Assembly: GCA_905221605.1 (NCBI GenBank)
Contig: CAJNDS010002441.1
Coordinates: 52,501-95,000 of the forward strand
From: Symbiodinium natans
Taxonomy: Eukaryota > Sar > Dinophyceae > Suessiales > Symbiodiniaceae
Direction of reading: 5' to 3'
Length of the DNA stretch: 42,500 bases
The notes beneath the pieces were generated by a model that saw only the letters and a list, made by a program, of their open reading frames with translations, made no database searches and was not told the origin of the DNA. Position 1 is the first letter of the stretch, and every line of letters begins with the position of its first letter. Shown here in pieces: positions 8,751 to 17,628 of this stretch. A program made the translations under genes and the position numbers.

Positions 8751-8899
8751 AGCACCAAGGGCACAACGTCCAGGGTGGGAGGATGGTTTTGGGGGTTTAG
8801 GGTGTAGGGTTTGAGGGTTCCAAAACGACCTTGAACTCAGACTCCCTGAGTTTCTCATCCTTCGAGTCAAACCCCTAAACGGTCCTAACACAGTAACAG

Positions 8900-8959
8900 G
8901 CCTCGAACATCTGCTTGCGGAATGACATGAAGCAGGCCCGACAGGTTCTAGGTGGGATG
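8900..8959 (+). CDS. Probable 20-codon exon
   Basis: Acceptor CAGTAACAG, reads ASNICLRNDMKQARQVLGGM, donor GTACCTGC. The frame also stays open to TGA at 9010-9012, so read-through is possible. Confidence 0.55.
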
Positions 8960-9006
8960 GTACCTGCTGGGTTCGGGGATGTGAATGGAGAAGCCTCAAA
9001 CCTTAA

Positions 9007-9088
9007 CCCCTGAACCCTAAACCCTAAACCCTAAACCCTAAACCCTAAACCCTAAACCCTAAACCCTAAACCCTAAACCCTAAACCCT
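9007..9088. repeat. CCCTAAA array between diverged direct copies
   Basis: Outside it, CCTCAAACCTTAACCCC (8994) and CCTCAACAACCTTAAGCCCC (9086) are copies of one sequence. Confidence 0.8.
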
Positions 9089-9107
9089 CAACAACCTTAA
9101 GCCCCAG

Positions 9108-9164
9108 AAGTCCCAAATGGAGGGACTCCGGGCCCACCAAGAGGCCGGAAATCTGAAGCCTCTT
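9108..9164 (+). CDS. Probable 19-codon exon
   Basis: Acceptor TTAAGCCCCAG, reads SQMEGLRAHQEAGNLKPL, donor GTGGTATT. The duplicated flank of the preceding array includes this acceptor. Confidence 0.55.
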
Positions 9165-9479
9165 GTGGTATTTGTTGCGGTTCGGGGATCTGTTTAGGGT
9201 TTAAGGGTTTAAGGGTTAAGGGTTTAGGGTTTAAGGGTTAAGGGTTTAGGGTTTAGGGCTAGGGCTTAGGGTTCTTGAGGCTCTTCTAGGGTTTAGAGGG
9301 GTTCGGGGTTTTGGGTTCTGGGGGGGATGGGGGGTCGTGAACAGGGCGAGGGCGGTAGAGAAGTGCAGGGTGTTGCTAGGGTCTAAGGGTTTAGGGGTTT
9401 AGGGGTTTAGGGTTTAGGGTTTAGGGTTTTTTTGTTGGAGCTTAGGGTTGGGTTTAGGGTTTTGGGGGTGGTTTTTCAG

Positions 9480-9542
9480 GGTCCAGCACATCTAAGGATG
9501 GGGTCTGGGCTGTCGGGGCCCCTGACTGTCATCGCGACGTGG
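9480..9542 (+). CDS. Probable exon
   Basis: Pyrimidine-rich acceptor GTTTTTCAG, reads SSTSKDGVWAVGAPDCHRDV, donor GTTTAGGG. Confidence 0.5.
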
Positions 9543-9600
9543 GTTTAGGGTTGAGGCTTTGTATAGGGTTTTGGGTTTAGGGTTTAGGGTTTAGGGTTTC

Positions 9601-9712
9601 CCCTACACGGACACCCAAACCATTGAAGCACACACGTCCTCTGCTCTCGGCCAAAAACCCCGCGGAGGGTTGTGGATGGGCAGAGCTGCTTTGCCACATG
9701 CGGGAGCCCGAC
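9601..9712 (+). CDS. Probable exon, left edge uncertain
   Basis: Open frame DTQTIEAHTSSALGQKPRGG... then LWMGRAALPHAG; possible donor GTAGCAAG at 9713. The nearest AG upstream lies in the telomere array. Confidence 0.4.
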
Positions 9713-9888
9713 GTAGCAAGACTATCCATATATATATATATATATATACGGTTTAGGGTTTAGGGTCTAGGGTTTAGGGTTTAGGGTTTAGGGTTTGTGT
9801 TATATGAGCTGTTCCGTGTGTAGCTCTTACTCTCGCCCTTCCTATACCTTACATCCCATGAACCCTGAGCCCTGCATACCCTGCCTGA

Positions 9889-9991
9889 GTGTGTCTTTTT
9901 CTGCACTGCGTTGCCGTCGACCGGCAAGGCCTTTCGCGTCTTTCACCGGATTGCGAACGTCATGGCAGGCACGGGGTGGCATTTCAGTCTT
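9889..9991 (+). CDS. Probable exon, Cys/His-containing
   Basis: Reads VDRQGLSRLSPDCERHGRHG then VAFQSC; possible donor GTAGAGC at 9992. Acceptor not fixed. Confidence 0.4.
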
Positions 9992-10243
9992 GTAGAGCTT
10001 GCCGAAACCAAGCCTTGATCCCTAAACCAGAAACCTCGAGCCTTAGCCGGAACCCCCCCCCCCCCCTAAACCCAAAAGGACCTCAAGTAGCAAGTTTACA
10101 GCCAAAGATTAGAAATCCTCAGCCTCACCTCTCCTCTAGGCCTAAACCCCAAAGCTAAGCTCTACTTGAAGGAGCAGAGTTTCAAGTGTCCCAGCTTATA
10201 AAATATGGTACGATGCACTTTGTCAGTTGCTTTATTCTTAGCT

Positions 10244-10353
10244 CTAAGGGTCCATGTACCCATATAGTACATATTTGGGCCTTAAAGCTACTGCATAGGA
10301 ACCCCTAAGGCCCTAAGGCCCAAGCACATACTAGATGGGTACATGGAACCTTT
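10244..10353. mobile_element. Family A fold-back element, subtype 2
   Basis: Same arms as 7445-7553. GCTCT occurs just outside both ends, a possible 5-bp target duplication. Confidence 0.75.
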
Positions 10354-10381
10354 GCTCTGTGGTTCTTTACTGTATTTTCAG

Positions 10382-10470
10382 TTTTTTTTTTTGGGGGGGG
10401 GGTTTATTGGGTTTCACAATAAGGCAGCTAAAAATTTTCATTTCTAGCTACCCTTCTGGGTGCAGCCAAG
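10382..10470. mobile_element. Family I repeat, copy 1
   Basis: Shares GGCAGCTAAA, then TAGCTACCC, TCTG, GTGCAG and CAAG in the same order and spacing with 25056-25140. A T12G10 tract occupies the position where the other copy has T6G3. Confidence 0.55.
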
Positions 10471-10502
10471 CGGGTAGGCAAGAACTGCCCATGACATCCG
10501 AG

Positions 10503-10571
10503 CCGAAGCCTTGTGTGGATCGCTGCGCGAGGCGTCGGTGACCATGCCGACCAAGCACGCAGCTTTCCTGA
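10503..10571 (+). CDS. Probable exon
   Basis: Reads RSLVWIAARGVGDHADQARS then FPE, donor GTTTAGGG. A TGA upstream in frame (10492-10494) forces a start after it; acceptor ATCCGAG is weak. Confidence 0.45.
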
Positions 10572-10660
10572 GTTTAGGGTTTAGGGTTTCGGGTTTAGGG
10601 TTTAGGGTTTAGGGTTTCGGGTTTAGGGTTTAGGGTTTAGGGTTTAGGGTTTAGGGTTGA
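10570..10660. repeat. TTTAGGG array
   Basis: About a dozen units with two TTTCGGG variants. Confidence 0.85.
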
Positions 10661-10833
10661 TCTAGGGCATCGTTTCGGGTTGCAGGGTGTAAACGGGCTC
10701 CAGACCTTTGACCCTGGAACCCTAAAGCCTTGTTTTTTGGGGAAGTGAGGCCCGAACTGTTCGGTGTCAGAGTTTTGTGTGATGCAGGACGTTTCCTTTG
10801 GTGGGGATTGGGTATTTCCTCTTCTTGCTGTAG

Positions 10834-10927
10834 GGCTCCGTTCGAGGAGCCCTCGCAGGTCAGTGGTGAAGAGACAAGTTCGCTTCTGAACTTCAGGGAC
10901 CAAAGGAGTTGGCTACGGGGCTGTTGA
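10834..10927 (+). CDS. Probable exon, possibly terminal
   Basis: Acceptor CTTGCTGTAG, reads APFEEPSQVSGEETSSLLNF..., stop TGA at 10925-10927; a GTTGAAG donor just before the stop is the alternative. Confidence 0.5.
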
Positions 10928-11066
10928 AGTTCAGGCTACACCCTACACCCCAAAATCCGAGACCCTAAATGGGGCGGGGGGTTTCCGAAATTGGGGGTAT
11001 CTTTTTGGGGTCCTATTTTGGGGGTCTGTTCTATAGGAGTCCCTTATTTCGTAAACTCCCAGAAAA

Positions 11067-11179
11067 CTAGGACCGGGAGCAGGCCCTGTTTTCTTTTTTT
11101 TTAGGATTGGGGTTCCCTTATTATCCCCTTAACATCAAAAAGGGCACCCTTTTTATTCCTAGGTTACTCCCGGGTCTAG
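11067..11179 (+). mobile_element. Family C element, copy 2
   Basis: CTAGGACCGGGAGCAGGCCC at the left, TTACTCCCGGGTCTAG at the right, inner AAAAAGGGCACCCTTTTT. AAAA flanks both sides. Confidence 0.75.
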
Positions 11180-11221
11180 AAAAACCCACATGGGGTCATA
11201 GGGTCCCTTGAGGAAGTGCAG

Positions 11222-11288
11222 AGGCACGAGCCGCAGAGGACCGGGTCATCAAGGGGCGTCAGACGTTGCCAAACCCCTCAGTCGAGAC
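11222..11288 (+). CDS. Probable exon
   Basis: Acceptor GGAAGTGCAG, reads ARAAEDRVIKGRQTLPNPSV; the next bases, GTTTAGGG, are both the donor and the start of the telomere array. Confidence 0.55.
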
Positions 11289-11500
11289 GTTTAGGGTTTA
11301 GGGTTTAGGGTTTAGGGTTTAGGTTTTAGGGTGTAGGAGACAGGTGATGACTATGCCTACCTTGAGTAGCTTGTCTACCATTAAAAGCCTACCAGTTGGA
11401 CATATTTGCTCTTCTTTGGGACATATGGAGCATCGTTTTGTTTTGCCTTGTCGGCTTTTTTGGGGTAGCCTGAATATGAGTCTTCACTGAGATACTTGGA

Positions 11501-11610
11501 GGATCATGGGACTTAGTAAGTAGCGTGATAATGTGCGCTAGTCGGGGTTATTGGGAATTGAAACTATAGTTTCCCTAATTGTAACCCTACTTGCTAAGTC
11601 CCCTTGATCC
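11501..11610. mobile_element. Family G inverted-repeat element
   Basis: 110 bp with ends GGATCATGGGACTTAGTAAG and CTTGCTAAGTCCCCTTGATCC-type complement. Only one copy seen in the window. Confidence 0.65.
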
Positions 11611-11815
11611 GTTAAGTACCCAAACCAATTCCTAGTTATAAAGACCCTGGCACAGAGTAACCCTGCACCAAAGTAATGCTAAATCCTCCAAATAACAATC
11701 AACATGATCAGACAACGTCAGTTGTCTCACAGTTGTCTTCTAGGCTACGCTACCAGTATGTTTAGGTGCTTCACACGTCTCCCTGGGTTTGTTTTGGCGT
11801 GCCCTCTTTCTGCAG

Positions 11816-11894
11816 GAGACGGTGATGTGGAATGAGCAGCTGATGCGGCAGCAGGCACACCAGCTTGCACAATTTGCGCACGTGCGCAAAGGAG
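11816..11894 (+). CDS. Probable exon, Gln/His-rich helix
   Basis: Excellent acceptor CCTCTTTCTGCAG, reads ETVMWNEQLMRQQAHQLAQF then AHVRKG, donor GTTCCTG. Frame closes at TGA (11900) if not spliced. Codon use and acceptor make this one of the best islands. Confidence 0.65.
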
Positions 11895-11990
11895 GTTCCT
11901 GACCCGAACTGATATTCTCTACCCCAAGGATCAAAGGTCGTTCCTTTGATGGATTTTCTGTGGGCTCCTCCTTTTGGAGGCCCTAGGCCC

Positions 11991-12076
11991 TAAACCCTAA
12001 ACGCTAAACCCTAAACCCTAAACCCTAAACCCTAAACCCTAAACCCTAAACCCTAAACCCTAAACCCTAAACCATC
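11991..12076. repeat. CCCTAAA array
   Basis: About eleven units running into the poly-C/poly-A tract. Confidence 0.9.
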
Positions 12077-12079
12077 CCG

Positions 12080-12118
<39 letters not shown>

Positions 12119-12146
12119 ACCCCCAAAAAAAAAAAAAAAAAAAAAA
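12077..12146. repeat. Poly-C / poly-A composite tract
   Basis: About 40 C (one break) then about 22 A. Confidence 0.9.
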
Positions 12147-12413
12147 CGCCTCTGGGGCTTCTTTGGTATGTGGGTAGTTTGTTCCCAGGCCGGGTGGCAG
12201 TGGGAGGGGTTAAGCATAGCTAAGCTGCTCAGTACCCCCCTTGTTATAGGTACCCAGGAATGTGATAGCATATAGCCTCCAAGCGACCCTGCTGTGTGCC
12301 TCGAGCAACCCTTAATATGGCGATAACCAATATAAAAGAAGAACACACCGAACTATTTTTTCGGTATATGTCCCTTCCGAAACCCTACACTGCACACCTC
12401 TCTAAGAACCTAG

Positions 12414-12484
12414 GGCGTGTTTTCTGGCTCATCGTAGAGAAGAAGGGAGCTTGGTATCAGAAGTGGTTGAAGGAAGCCCGCTGA
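12414..12484 (+). CDS. Probable terminal exon
   Basis: After GAACCTAG reads RVFWLIVEKKGAWYQKWLKE... and stops at TGA (12482-12484). The frame continues upstream to 12296, so the left edge is uncertain. Confidence 0.5.
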
Positions 12485-12557
12485 GGACCAGTGGGTTGAG
12501 GGCTCAGGGTTTGAGAGCTCCAGCCCAGCCGAACCCAATGGGGAGCCCCGAAGCTCC

Positions 12558-12616
12558 TAGGGTTTAGGGTTTAGGGTTTAGGGTTTAGGGTTTAGGGTCT
12601 AGGGTCTAGGGTCTAG
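12558..12616. repeat. TTTAGGG array between imperfect direct copies
   Basis: GCCCCGAAGCTCCTAGGG (12545) and GCCCAGAACTTCTAGGG (12617) lie at its edges. Confidence 0.7.
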
Positions 12617-12641
12617 GGTTTAGGCCCAGAACTTCTAGGGC

Positions 12642-12682
12642 TCCCGAGGCGAACACATTGGATGATCACGCCTACGAGGAGC
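12642..12682 (+). CDS. Probable short exon
   Basis: Acceptor CTCCCGAG, reads ANTLDDHAYEEHL, donor GTTTAGGG. Confidence 0.45.
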
Positions 12683-12721
12683 ATCTGAGGTTTAGGGTGT
12701 TTGGCTATCAGGTTGTCAAAG

Positions 12722-12763
12722 TTGGGATGTTCCCCCCTTCATAGGGATTATAAGAGGGGGTGC
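12722..12763. mobile_element. Family B element, partial copy
   Basis: Left end TTGGGATGTTCCCC and the inner AGGGATTATAAGAGGGGG, then the copy stops. Confidence 0.6.
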
Positions 12764-12812
12764 TATTTTGGGGTGTTAGGGGTTTAGCGTTTCTGGGGGT
12801 GACGGTTTAGGG

Positions 12813-12912
12813 TTGCGATGCTCCCCCTTATACTAACAGTCCTTAGTAGGGATTATAAGAGGGGGTACTATAATCCCTATTGAGGACTGTTAGTAGAGGG
12901 GAGAACATCCAA
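12813..12912. mobile_element. Family B element, full copy
   Basis: Ends TTGCGATGCTCCCC and GAGAACATCCAA, with both CTAACAGTCCTTAGTAGGG and its complement inside. The most symmetric copy. Confidence 0.75.
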
Positions 12913-13146
12913 ATGTCCCAGGGTAGTTCCATGGGCCCTTGAGAAGGTCCCCAACCTCCTTTAAAGCGTTCTGACGTATGAGCCCTGAATTTGTATAGGG
13001 CATACAACCCCATTTTAAGGGACCATGAAACTACCCTTATAGGTTGGGGGGGGGGGGGCTTCTGGGACTTCAGAGGCTTGCTGTCCGCTGTGCCGGCTTG
13101 CAAAAGAAGCTTCGGTGAAGTAAGGCAGGGGCCCGAAACATTACAG

Positions 13147-13268
13147 TAGGTTTTTTTTTTTTTTTTTTTTGGGGGGGGTTGTTATCGTGTAATTACAAAG
13201 GAGCCATGAAAAGGAATACTATTAGTAATTATTCCGACCCCTATATTATGCCTCCGAGCGCCCAAACA
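13147..13268 (-). mobile_element. Family E element with expanded poly-T/poly-G end
   Basis: Reverse complement of the 508-606 copy. The TTTTGGGGG terminus of the family has become about 22 T and 8 G. Confidence 0.6.
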
Positions 13269-13593
13269 CTGTCACAACTTGAGAGGTAGAGCTGGGATGT
13301 TTCTTCTTCCTCCCTCTTTGAAGGGTTATATAAGGGTTTAGGGTTTATGGTTTAGGTTTTCTTGTCTAAGCGCAAGCCCTTCTTTGTAAGCCACCAAGGT
13401 CGCATTGGGGTTCTCAGGGCTTTAACAGCAGGTAGTGGCTTAGGGTTTAGGGTTTAGAGTTTAGGGTTTAGGTTTTAGGGTTTAGGGTTTATTGTGATCT
13501 TTTGTCTTCTCCCGTACTGTTGAGTGCAAGGGAACCATGCTCAGCTAGATGTCCAAAGGTTTTTTGGTTCAAGGGTTTCCTTAAAAGCCTTCT

Positions 13594-13812
13594 TTGGAGA
13601 TGCTCCCCCTTATACTAACAGCCCTTACTTGGGATGATCGTACCCCCCCCCCCCCCCTATTAAAATCCCTAGTACCAAGTAGCTGAGAGAGCACACTTTA
13701 CACTTTTTGGGATACTATAATCCCCTATAGAACTGAAAGTGTACAATTTTTTGGGAATTATGAACTCAGCAACTAAGATTAAGGACTGTTAGTGTAGGGG
13801 GGAACATCCCAA
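13594..13812. mobile_element. Family B element, long copy with inner insertion
   Basis: Ends TTGGAGATGCTCCCCC and GAACATCCCAA. About 110 bp of extra sequence (roughly 13665-13775) with its own CACTTTACAC / AAAGTGTACAA repeats sits inside, and poly-C has expanded in the left half. Confidence 0.65.
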
Positions 13813-14031
13813 CACTTCTTGGTTAAGGGCCAGCCGAAAGAGTTGAATTGCACACTGGCTGGTGGCTCCAGGTGTTTGGGGTTGGGTTTAGGGTTCAGGG
13901 TTTAGGGTTTGGGGTTTAGGGTTTAGGGTTTGGGGTTTAGGGTTTAGGGTTTCGGGTTTAGGGTTTCGGGTTTAGGGTTTAGGGTCTACACCTCAAAGCT
14001 GGAAAAGGGTTTAGGGTTTAGGGTTCCAGCA

Positions 14032-14066
14032 TGCAGAGATCCGGGATCGAGCCGGGGACCTTCAGG

Positions 14067-14104
<38 letters not shown>
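14032..14104 (-). tRNA. tRNA-Phe (GAA)-like gene, probably degenerate
   Basis: On the minus strand a 73-nt cloverleaf can be drawn: acceptor GCCGCGA, box A TAGCTCAGTTGG, anticodon stem TCAGA/CCTGA?-type pairing around loop CTGAAGA (anticodon GAA), variable AGGTC. The 3' half is damaged: acceptor partner TCTCTGC mismatches at two pairs, the T stem CCCGG/CCGGA at one, and box B reads GGCTCGATCCC with C in place of the conserved T54. D and anticodon arms look normal. A TTTAGGG fragment abuts its 3' end. Either a tRNA pseudogene or a tRNA-derived repeat. Confidence 0.7.
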
Positions 14105-14385
14105 TCTGAAATCATGTTGCTGCAAAGCTTCTTTCTCTGTTCTCACTTCTGTTTGATGTGGGGGGGACTTCCCCCTTCATTGTTTTGGCATTTCAATCAG
14201 GTTGTTGTATGCCCATGTTTGTTGCCAGTTTAGGGTAGCCCCCCCTCACCTGAGTGACCCAGGAAACAGCTTGTGCTGAAACATGGCTGAGCTCGTGTAG
14301 GGTTTAAGGTTTAGGGTTTAGGGTTTGGGGTCGAGCTTGAATCCTAAGCTTCTGAAATCCCAGGCCCTGAAGGGAGTGTACACAG

Positions 14386-14468
14386 GAGTGGAGGTGTGCA
14401 GCCGTGGCGCGAAAGAGTTCATTCGAAGCAGTGAAGAGCTACTCAGTGTTCCGACATTGCGAGAACAA
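14386..14468 (+). CDS. Probable exon with GC donor
   Basis: Acceptor GTACACAG, reads VEVCSRGAKEFIRSSEELLS then VPTLREQ. A GC donor (GCTTTAAC) leaves phase 0, which joins the exons at 14572 and 14767 without a stop. Confidence 0.55.
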
Positions 14469-14571
14469 GCTTTAACCATCCCCCCCCCCTCCCCTAAACC
14501 CTAAATCCCGAAACCCTAAACTCTAAACCCTACACCCTAGATCCTTATTAAACTGGAAGCCTGAAAGCTAG

Positions 14572-14625
14572 CCACCAAACAAAGTGAGCTGCGCTGGAGC
14601 CGCGTGCCCTCCTGTTGCCTGGTCG
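14572..14625 (+). CDS. Probable 18-codon exon with GTAAG donor
   Basis: Acceptor GAAAGCTAG, donor GTAAGCC. In the phase set by the previous exon it reads PPNKVSCAGAACPPVAWS; another frame (TKQSELRWSRVPSCC) is also open. Confidence 0.5.
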
Positions 14626-14766
14626 GTAAGCCGTAAGCGTTTCTCTAAGGATTCACCGGGTCTGAGGCTGCGGGACCCAAGTATGTAGGGTTAGTAGGGT
14701 TTAGGGTTTAGGGTTTAGGGTTTAGGAATTAGGGATACACTTCAAAGGTACATGGACCCCTTTCAG

Positions 14767-14840
14767 GACCAACTCCAGCAGCAGCTGATCTTCTTCTCTT
14801 TCAGTGGCATCGAGCGCATGGTGCCTTGTCCCAGCCTAGG
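14767..14840 (+). CDS. Probable exon, two possible acceptors
   Basis: Acceptor CCCCTTTCAG, reads DQLQQQLIFFSFSGIERMV... and ends at GTTTAGGG. A second, more pyrimidine-rich acceptor CTTCTCTTTCAG lies at 14804. A family A arm remnant (GGTACATGGACCC, 14748) sits just upstream. Confidence 0.55.
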
Positions 14841-14960
14841 GTTTAGGGTTTAGGGTTTAGGGTTTAGGGTTTAGGGTTTAGGGTTTAGGGTTTAGGGTTT
14901 AGGGTTTAGGGTTTAGGGTTTAGGGTTTAGGGTTTAGGGTTTAGGGTTTAGGGTTTAGGC
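14838..14960. repeat. Long near-perfect TTTAGGG array
   Basis: About 17 units starting at the exon edge. Confidence 0.95.
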
Positions 14961-14976
14961 TACTTAGAACCCAACT

Positions 14977-15040
14977 ATAAGTGTAGTTACAACCCACTTA
15001 TATGCCCCTTAAGTACCCCAATAGGGTTCAAATTGGGTTG
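14977..15040. mobile_element. Family H element, short copy
   Basis: Core CCCACTTATATGCCCCTTAA then GTACCCCAATAGGG matches the core of 26557-26694; ends AACCCAACT and AAATTGGGTT are complementary. Confidence 0.5.
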
Positions 15041-15354
15041 GAGGTAGGGTGGTTTCAGGCCTAGCAACAAGTACCTAAACCCGAGGCAGTGCTGGAACTT
15101 TAAGCGTTGGTCTCAGGGCTCTTGTCCAAAGAGTCCAAGGAGTTCGGGGTTTAGGGTTATATAGGGGTTTGGCTTTATATAGGGTTTACGGATTTGGCAT
15201 TTCGGGCTTAGGGCATATTGGGGTTTTGGGGTTTAGGGTTCTTAGGAACCATCAAACCACGAAAACCGGACTGTGAGACCCTCACTTGAATCTCTCGAAT
15301 CTCACATCTAGGCCCTGCACCCTAAATCCGAATCCCTAAACCTGAGCCGTAAGC

Positions 15355-15475
15355 CCCAGAGTGGGCCCTGTTTCCCTTTTTTTCAGGGTTTGGTTTTCAA
15401 TTGTTTGGGTTCCCTTATAAACCAATATTAAACCAAAAAGGGTGCCCTTTTTATTCCTAGCTTCCTCTTGGTCTA
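15355..15475 (+). mobile_element. Family C element, diverged copy
   Basis: CCCAGAGTGGGCCCTG left, TTCCTCTTGGTCTA right, inner AAAAAGGGTGCCCTTTTTAT. TAAGCCC occurs near both ends. Confidence 0.65.
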
Positions 15476-15579
15476 AAATAAGCCCTGAGCCCTGTGAATC
15501 CCAGAACCCCTGAACCCTAAACCCTAAACCCCAAACGCAGAACCCTAAGCCCGAAGCCCCAAGCCGTCCACTGAGTCTA

Positions 15580-15655
15580 CTGTAGGGGTCGGAAGAATTA
15601 ATAGTATTCCCGTATGGTCCCTTTACAGTTGTTTTTGTCATAAGCCCCCAATTCT
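15580..15655 (+). mobile_element. Family E element, copy
   Basis: TAGGGGTCGGAAGAATTAAT, then TATGGTCCCTTTACAG, matching 508-606 without its left terminus. Confidence 0.55.
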
Positions 15656-15667
15656 AATTTTTAAGGC

Positions 15668-15793
15668 CCCCAAACCCTAACCCCTAAACCCTAAACCCTA
15701 AACCCTAAACCCTAAACCCTAAACCCTAAACCCTAAACCCTAAACCCTAAACCCTAAACCCTAAACCCTAAACCTAAACCCTAAACCCTAAAC
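15668..15793. repeat. Long CCCTAAA array
   Basis: About 17 units, C-sense, upstream of the exon at 15827. Confidence 0.9.
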
Positions 15794-15826
15794 CTTGGGA
15801 CGACTTGACCGGCTGTTAAAGTTCAG

Positions 15827-15873
15827 GTGCACTTCCTGGAGATGCCCCCGGAGGAAATTCACGGGGGGGAGGG
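15827..15873 (+). CDS. Probable short exon
   Basis: Acceptor GTTAAAGTTCAG, reads VHFLEMPPEEIHG, donor GTTAGGGG. Confidence 0.45.
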
Positions 15874-16274
15874 GTTAGGGGTTTAGGGTTTAGGGTTTAG
15901 GGTTTAGGGTTTAGGGTGTAGGGTTTTTAGGTTTTGGGTTTCGGGGTTTCGGGGTTTAGGGTTTACTGTAGAGTTTAGGATGTAGGTTTAGTTTTTGTCT
16001 TTGGGGGCCGGGGGAGGGGGGGTGTGATGGGGTTTGTGGGGTTTGCGGCTTCGAGCTATAGACCCTAAACTCTTCGGCACGCCGCTTGTAGTTTTGTGTA
16101 CTGTTTCCTGTTGCGTCCTACCCCGAAAGCCTAGCGGTTTCTTTGCAAAGTACACTGAATGCAGTAGCACCGCCACTTTTAGCCTTCAAGTTCGCTGAAG
16201 CTGTGGCCTAGCGTTGAAAGTCTTTAGGGTTTATAGGGCTTTGGGGGTCTCAGGCGTGCCGTATGCCCTGGTAA

Positions 16275-16368
16275 TTGGGACGTTCCCCCTCATAGTCCTA
16301 TAAGGGATTCTAGTAGCCCCTATTATAATCCCTATTAGGGACTGTGAGCATAAGGGGCAACATCCCAA
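16275..16368. mobile_element. Family B element
   Basis: Ends TTGGGACGTTCCCCC and GGCAACATCCCAA; centre shortened compared with 12813-12912. Confidence 0.7.
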
Positions 16369-16567
16369 CCTTGAGTTCCTAACACCCCAAACCTTAACCC
16401 TCGCACTTCCAAAGACCCGCTTTCTGCGACTCGTACCGTTGAAGCCCTAAAGCCCCGGAGCCCCAACGCCCCTAACGAAACCCTAAACCCTAAACCCCAA
16501 ACCCTAAACCCTAAACCCTAAACCCTAAGCCCCAATCCCTAAAATCCTAAACCCTAAACCCTGCCAG

Positions 16568-16639
16568 GACGGCACCGCTCAGCCCGCGGAGCCTGCGGAG
16601 GGTGCAGTGACAAAGAGCGCCGCGCGGGCCGCGAGTTGG
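16568..16639 (+). CDS. Probable 24-codon exon, Ala-rich
   Basis: Acceptor CCCTGCCAG, reads DGTAQPAEPAEGAVTKSAAR..., donor GTTTAGTG. C-sense array before and G-sense array after. Confidence 0.5.
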
Positions 16640-17005
16640 GTTTAGTGTTTAGGGTTTAGGGTTTAGGGTTTAGGGTTTAGGGGTTTAGGGGTTTAGGGGT
16701 TTAGGGGTTTAGGGGTTAGGGTTTAGGGTTTAGGGGTTTAGGGGTTTAGGGGTTTAGGGGTTTAGGGGTTTAGGGGTTTAGGGGTTTAGAGTTTAGGGGT
16801 TTAGGGGTTTAGGGCTTTAGGGCTTTAGGGGTTTAGGGGTTTAGGGGTTTTGGGGTTTAGGGGTTGAGGGGTTGAGGGGCTTAGGGGTTTTGGGGTTTTA
16901 GGGGTTTAGGGGTTTAGGGGTTTAGGGGTTTCGGGGTTTCGGGGTTTAGGGGTTTAGGGGTTTGGGGGTTTAGGGGTTTAGGGGTTTAGTGTTTAAGTTT
17001 GGAGT
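16640..17005. repeat. TTTAGGGG-type satellite block
   Basis: Begins as TTTAGGG and turns into more than 30 units of the 8-mer TTTAGGGG with point variants. A similar 8-mer block lies at 27565-27775. Confidence 0.9.
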
Positions 17006-17100
17006 TTAAGGGGGGGATTTCAAGGACCCTGAAGCCCGAATTTGTGCCACGAAGAATCCCTCAGAGCCGTTAATGGTCTCCAATCCTGTATGCATAGCAG

Positions 17101-17180
17101 TTCTCTAAAATTGGGGCCACTTTTGGGGTACGGCACCCTTAAGAGAAGGACCCACCAAAAAGGGAACCTAATTTAGAGAA
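17101..17180. mobile_element. Family D inverted-repeat element
   Basis: TTCTCTAAAATTGGGG on the left and CCTAATTTAGAGAA on the right. Single copy in the window. Confidence 0.5.
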
Positions 17181-17395
17181 TGACCCATGTCATCCCAGAG
17201 AAGCTAAAAGGGCAACAGGATTGGGGCCCAGGGTTTCGGGTTTAGGGTCTTAGGGCTTTAGGAGAAGGGTTTAGAGTTTTAGGGTTAGAGTTTTAGGGTT
17301 TAGAGTGTTAGGGTTTAGGGTTTTAGAGTGCAGCGTGTTAGGGTTGTAGCGTTTGTTTGTTGTCCTGTTCTTTGAGGGACCTAACCTAGGACCGG

Positions 17396-17504
17396 GAGTA
17401 GGCCCTTTTTGCCTTTTTTTAGGGTTGGGGTTCCAATATCATCCCCTTAAAACCACAAAGGGCGCCCTTTTAATTCCTAGGTCCTAGGTTACTCCCGGGT
17501 CTAG
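17396..17504 (+). mobile_element. Family C element
   Basis: CTAGGACCGGGAGTAGGCCC left and TTACTCCCGGGTCTAG right, the most symmetric copy of the family. Confidence 0.75.
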
Positions 17505-17628
17505 TTACCATTGTGTCTTCAAAGGTTCCAGAAACCTACTTGCTAGGCCTCTGGAAGCATCAGGCCATGGTTCTCCTAAACCCATATCCCCAAAGCCCTA
17601 AACCCTAAACCCTACAACTGGCGACCAG

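Noticed and set aside
11740-11934. Cys-rich minus-strand ORF
   Set aside because: Shadow of the well-bounded + strand exon at 11816-11894.
12053-12346. Minus-strand ORF with poly-Gly and poly-Phe
   Set aside because: Translation of the poly-C/poly-A tract.
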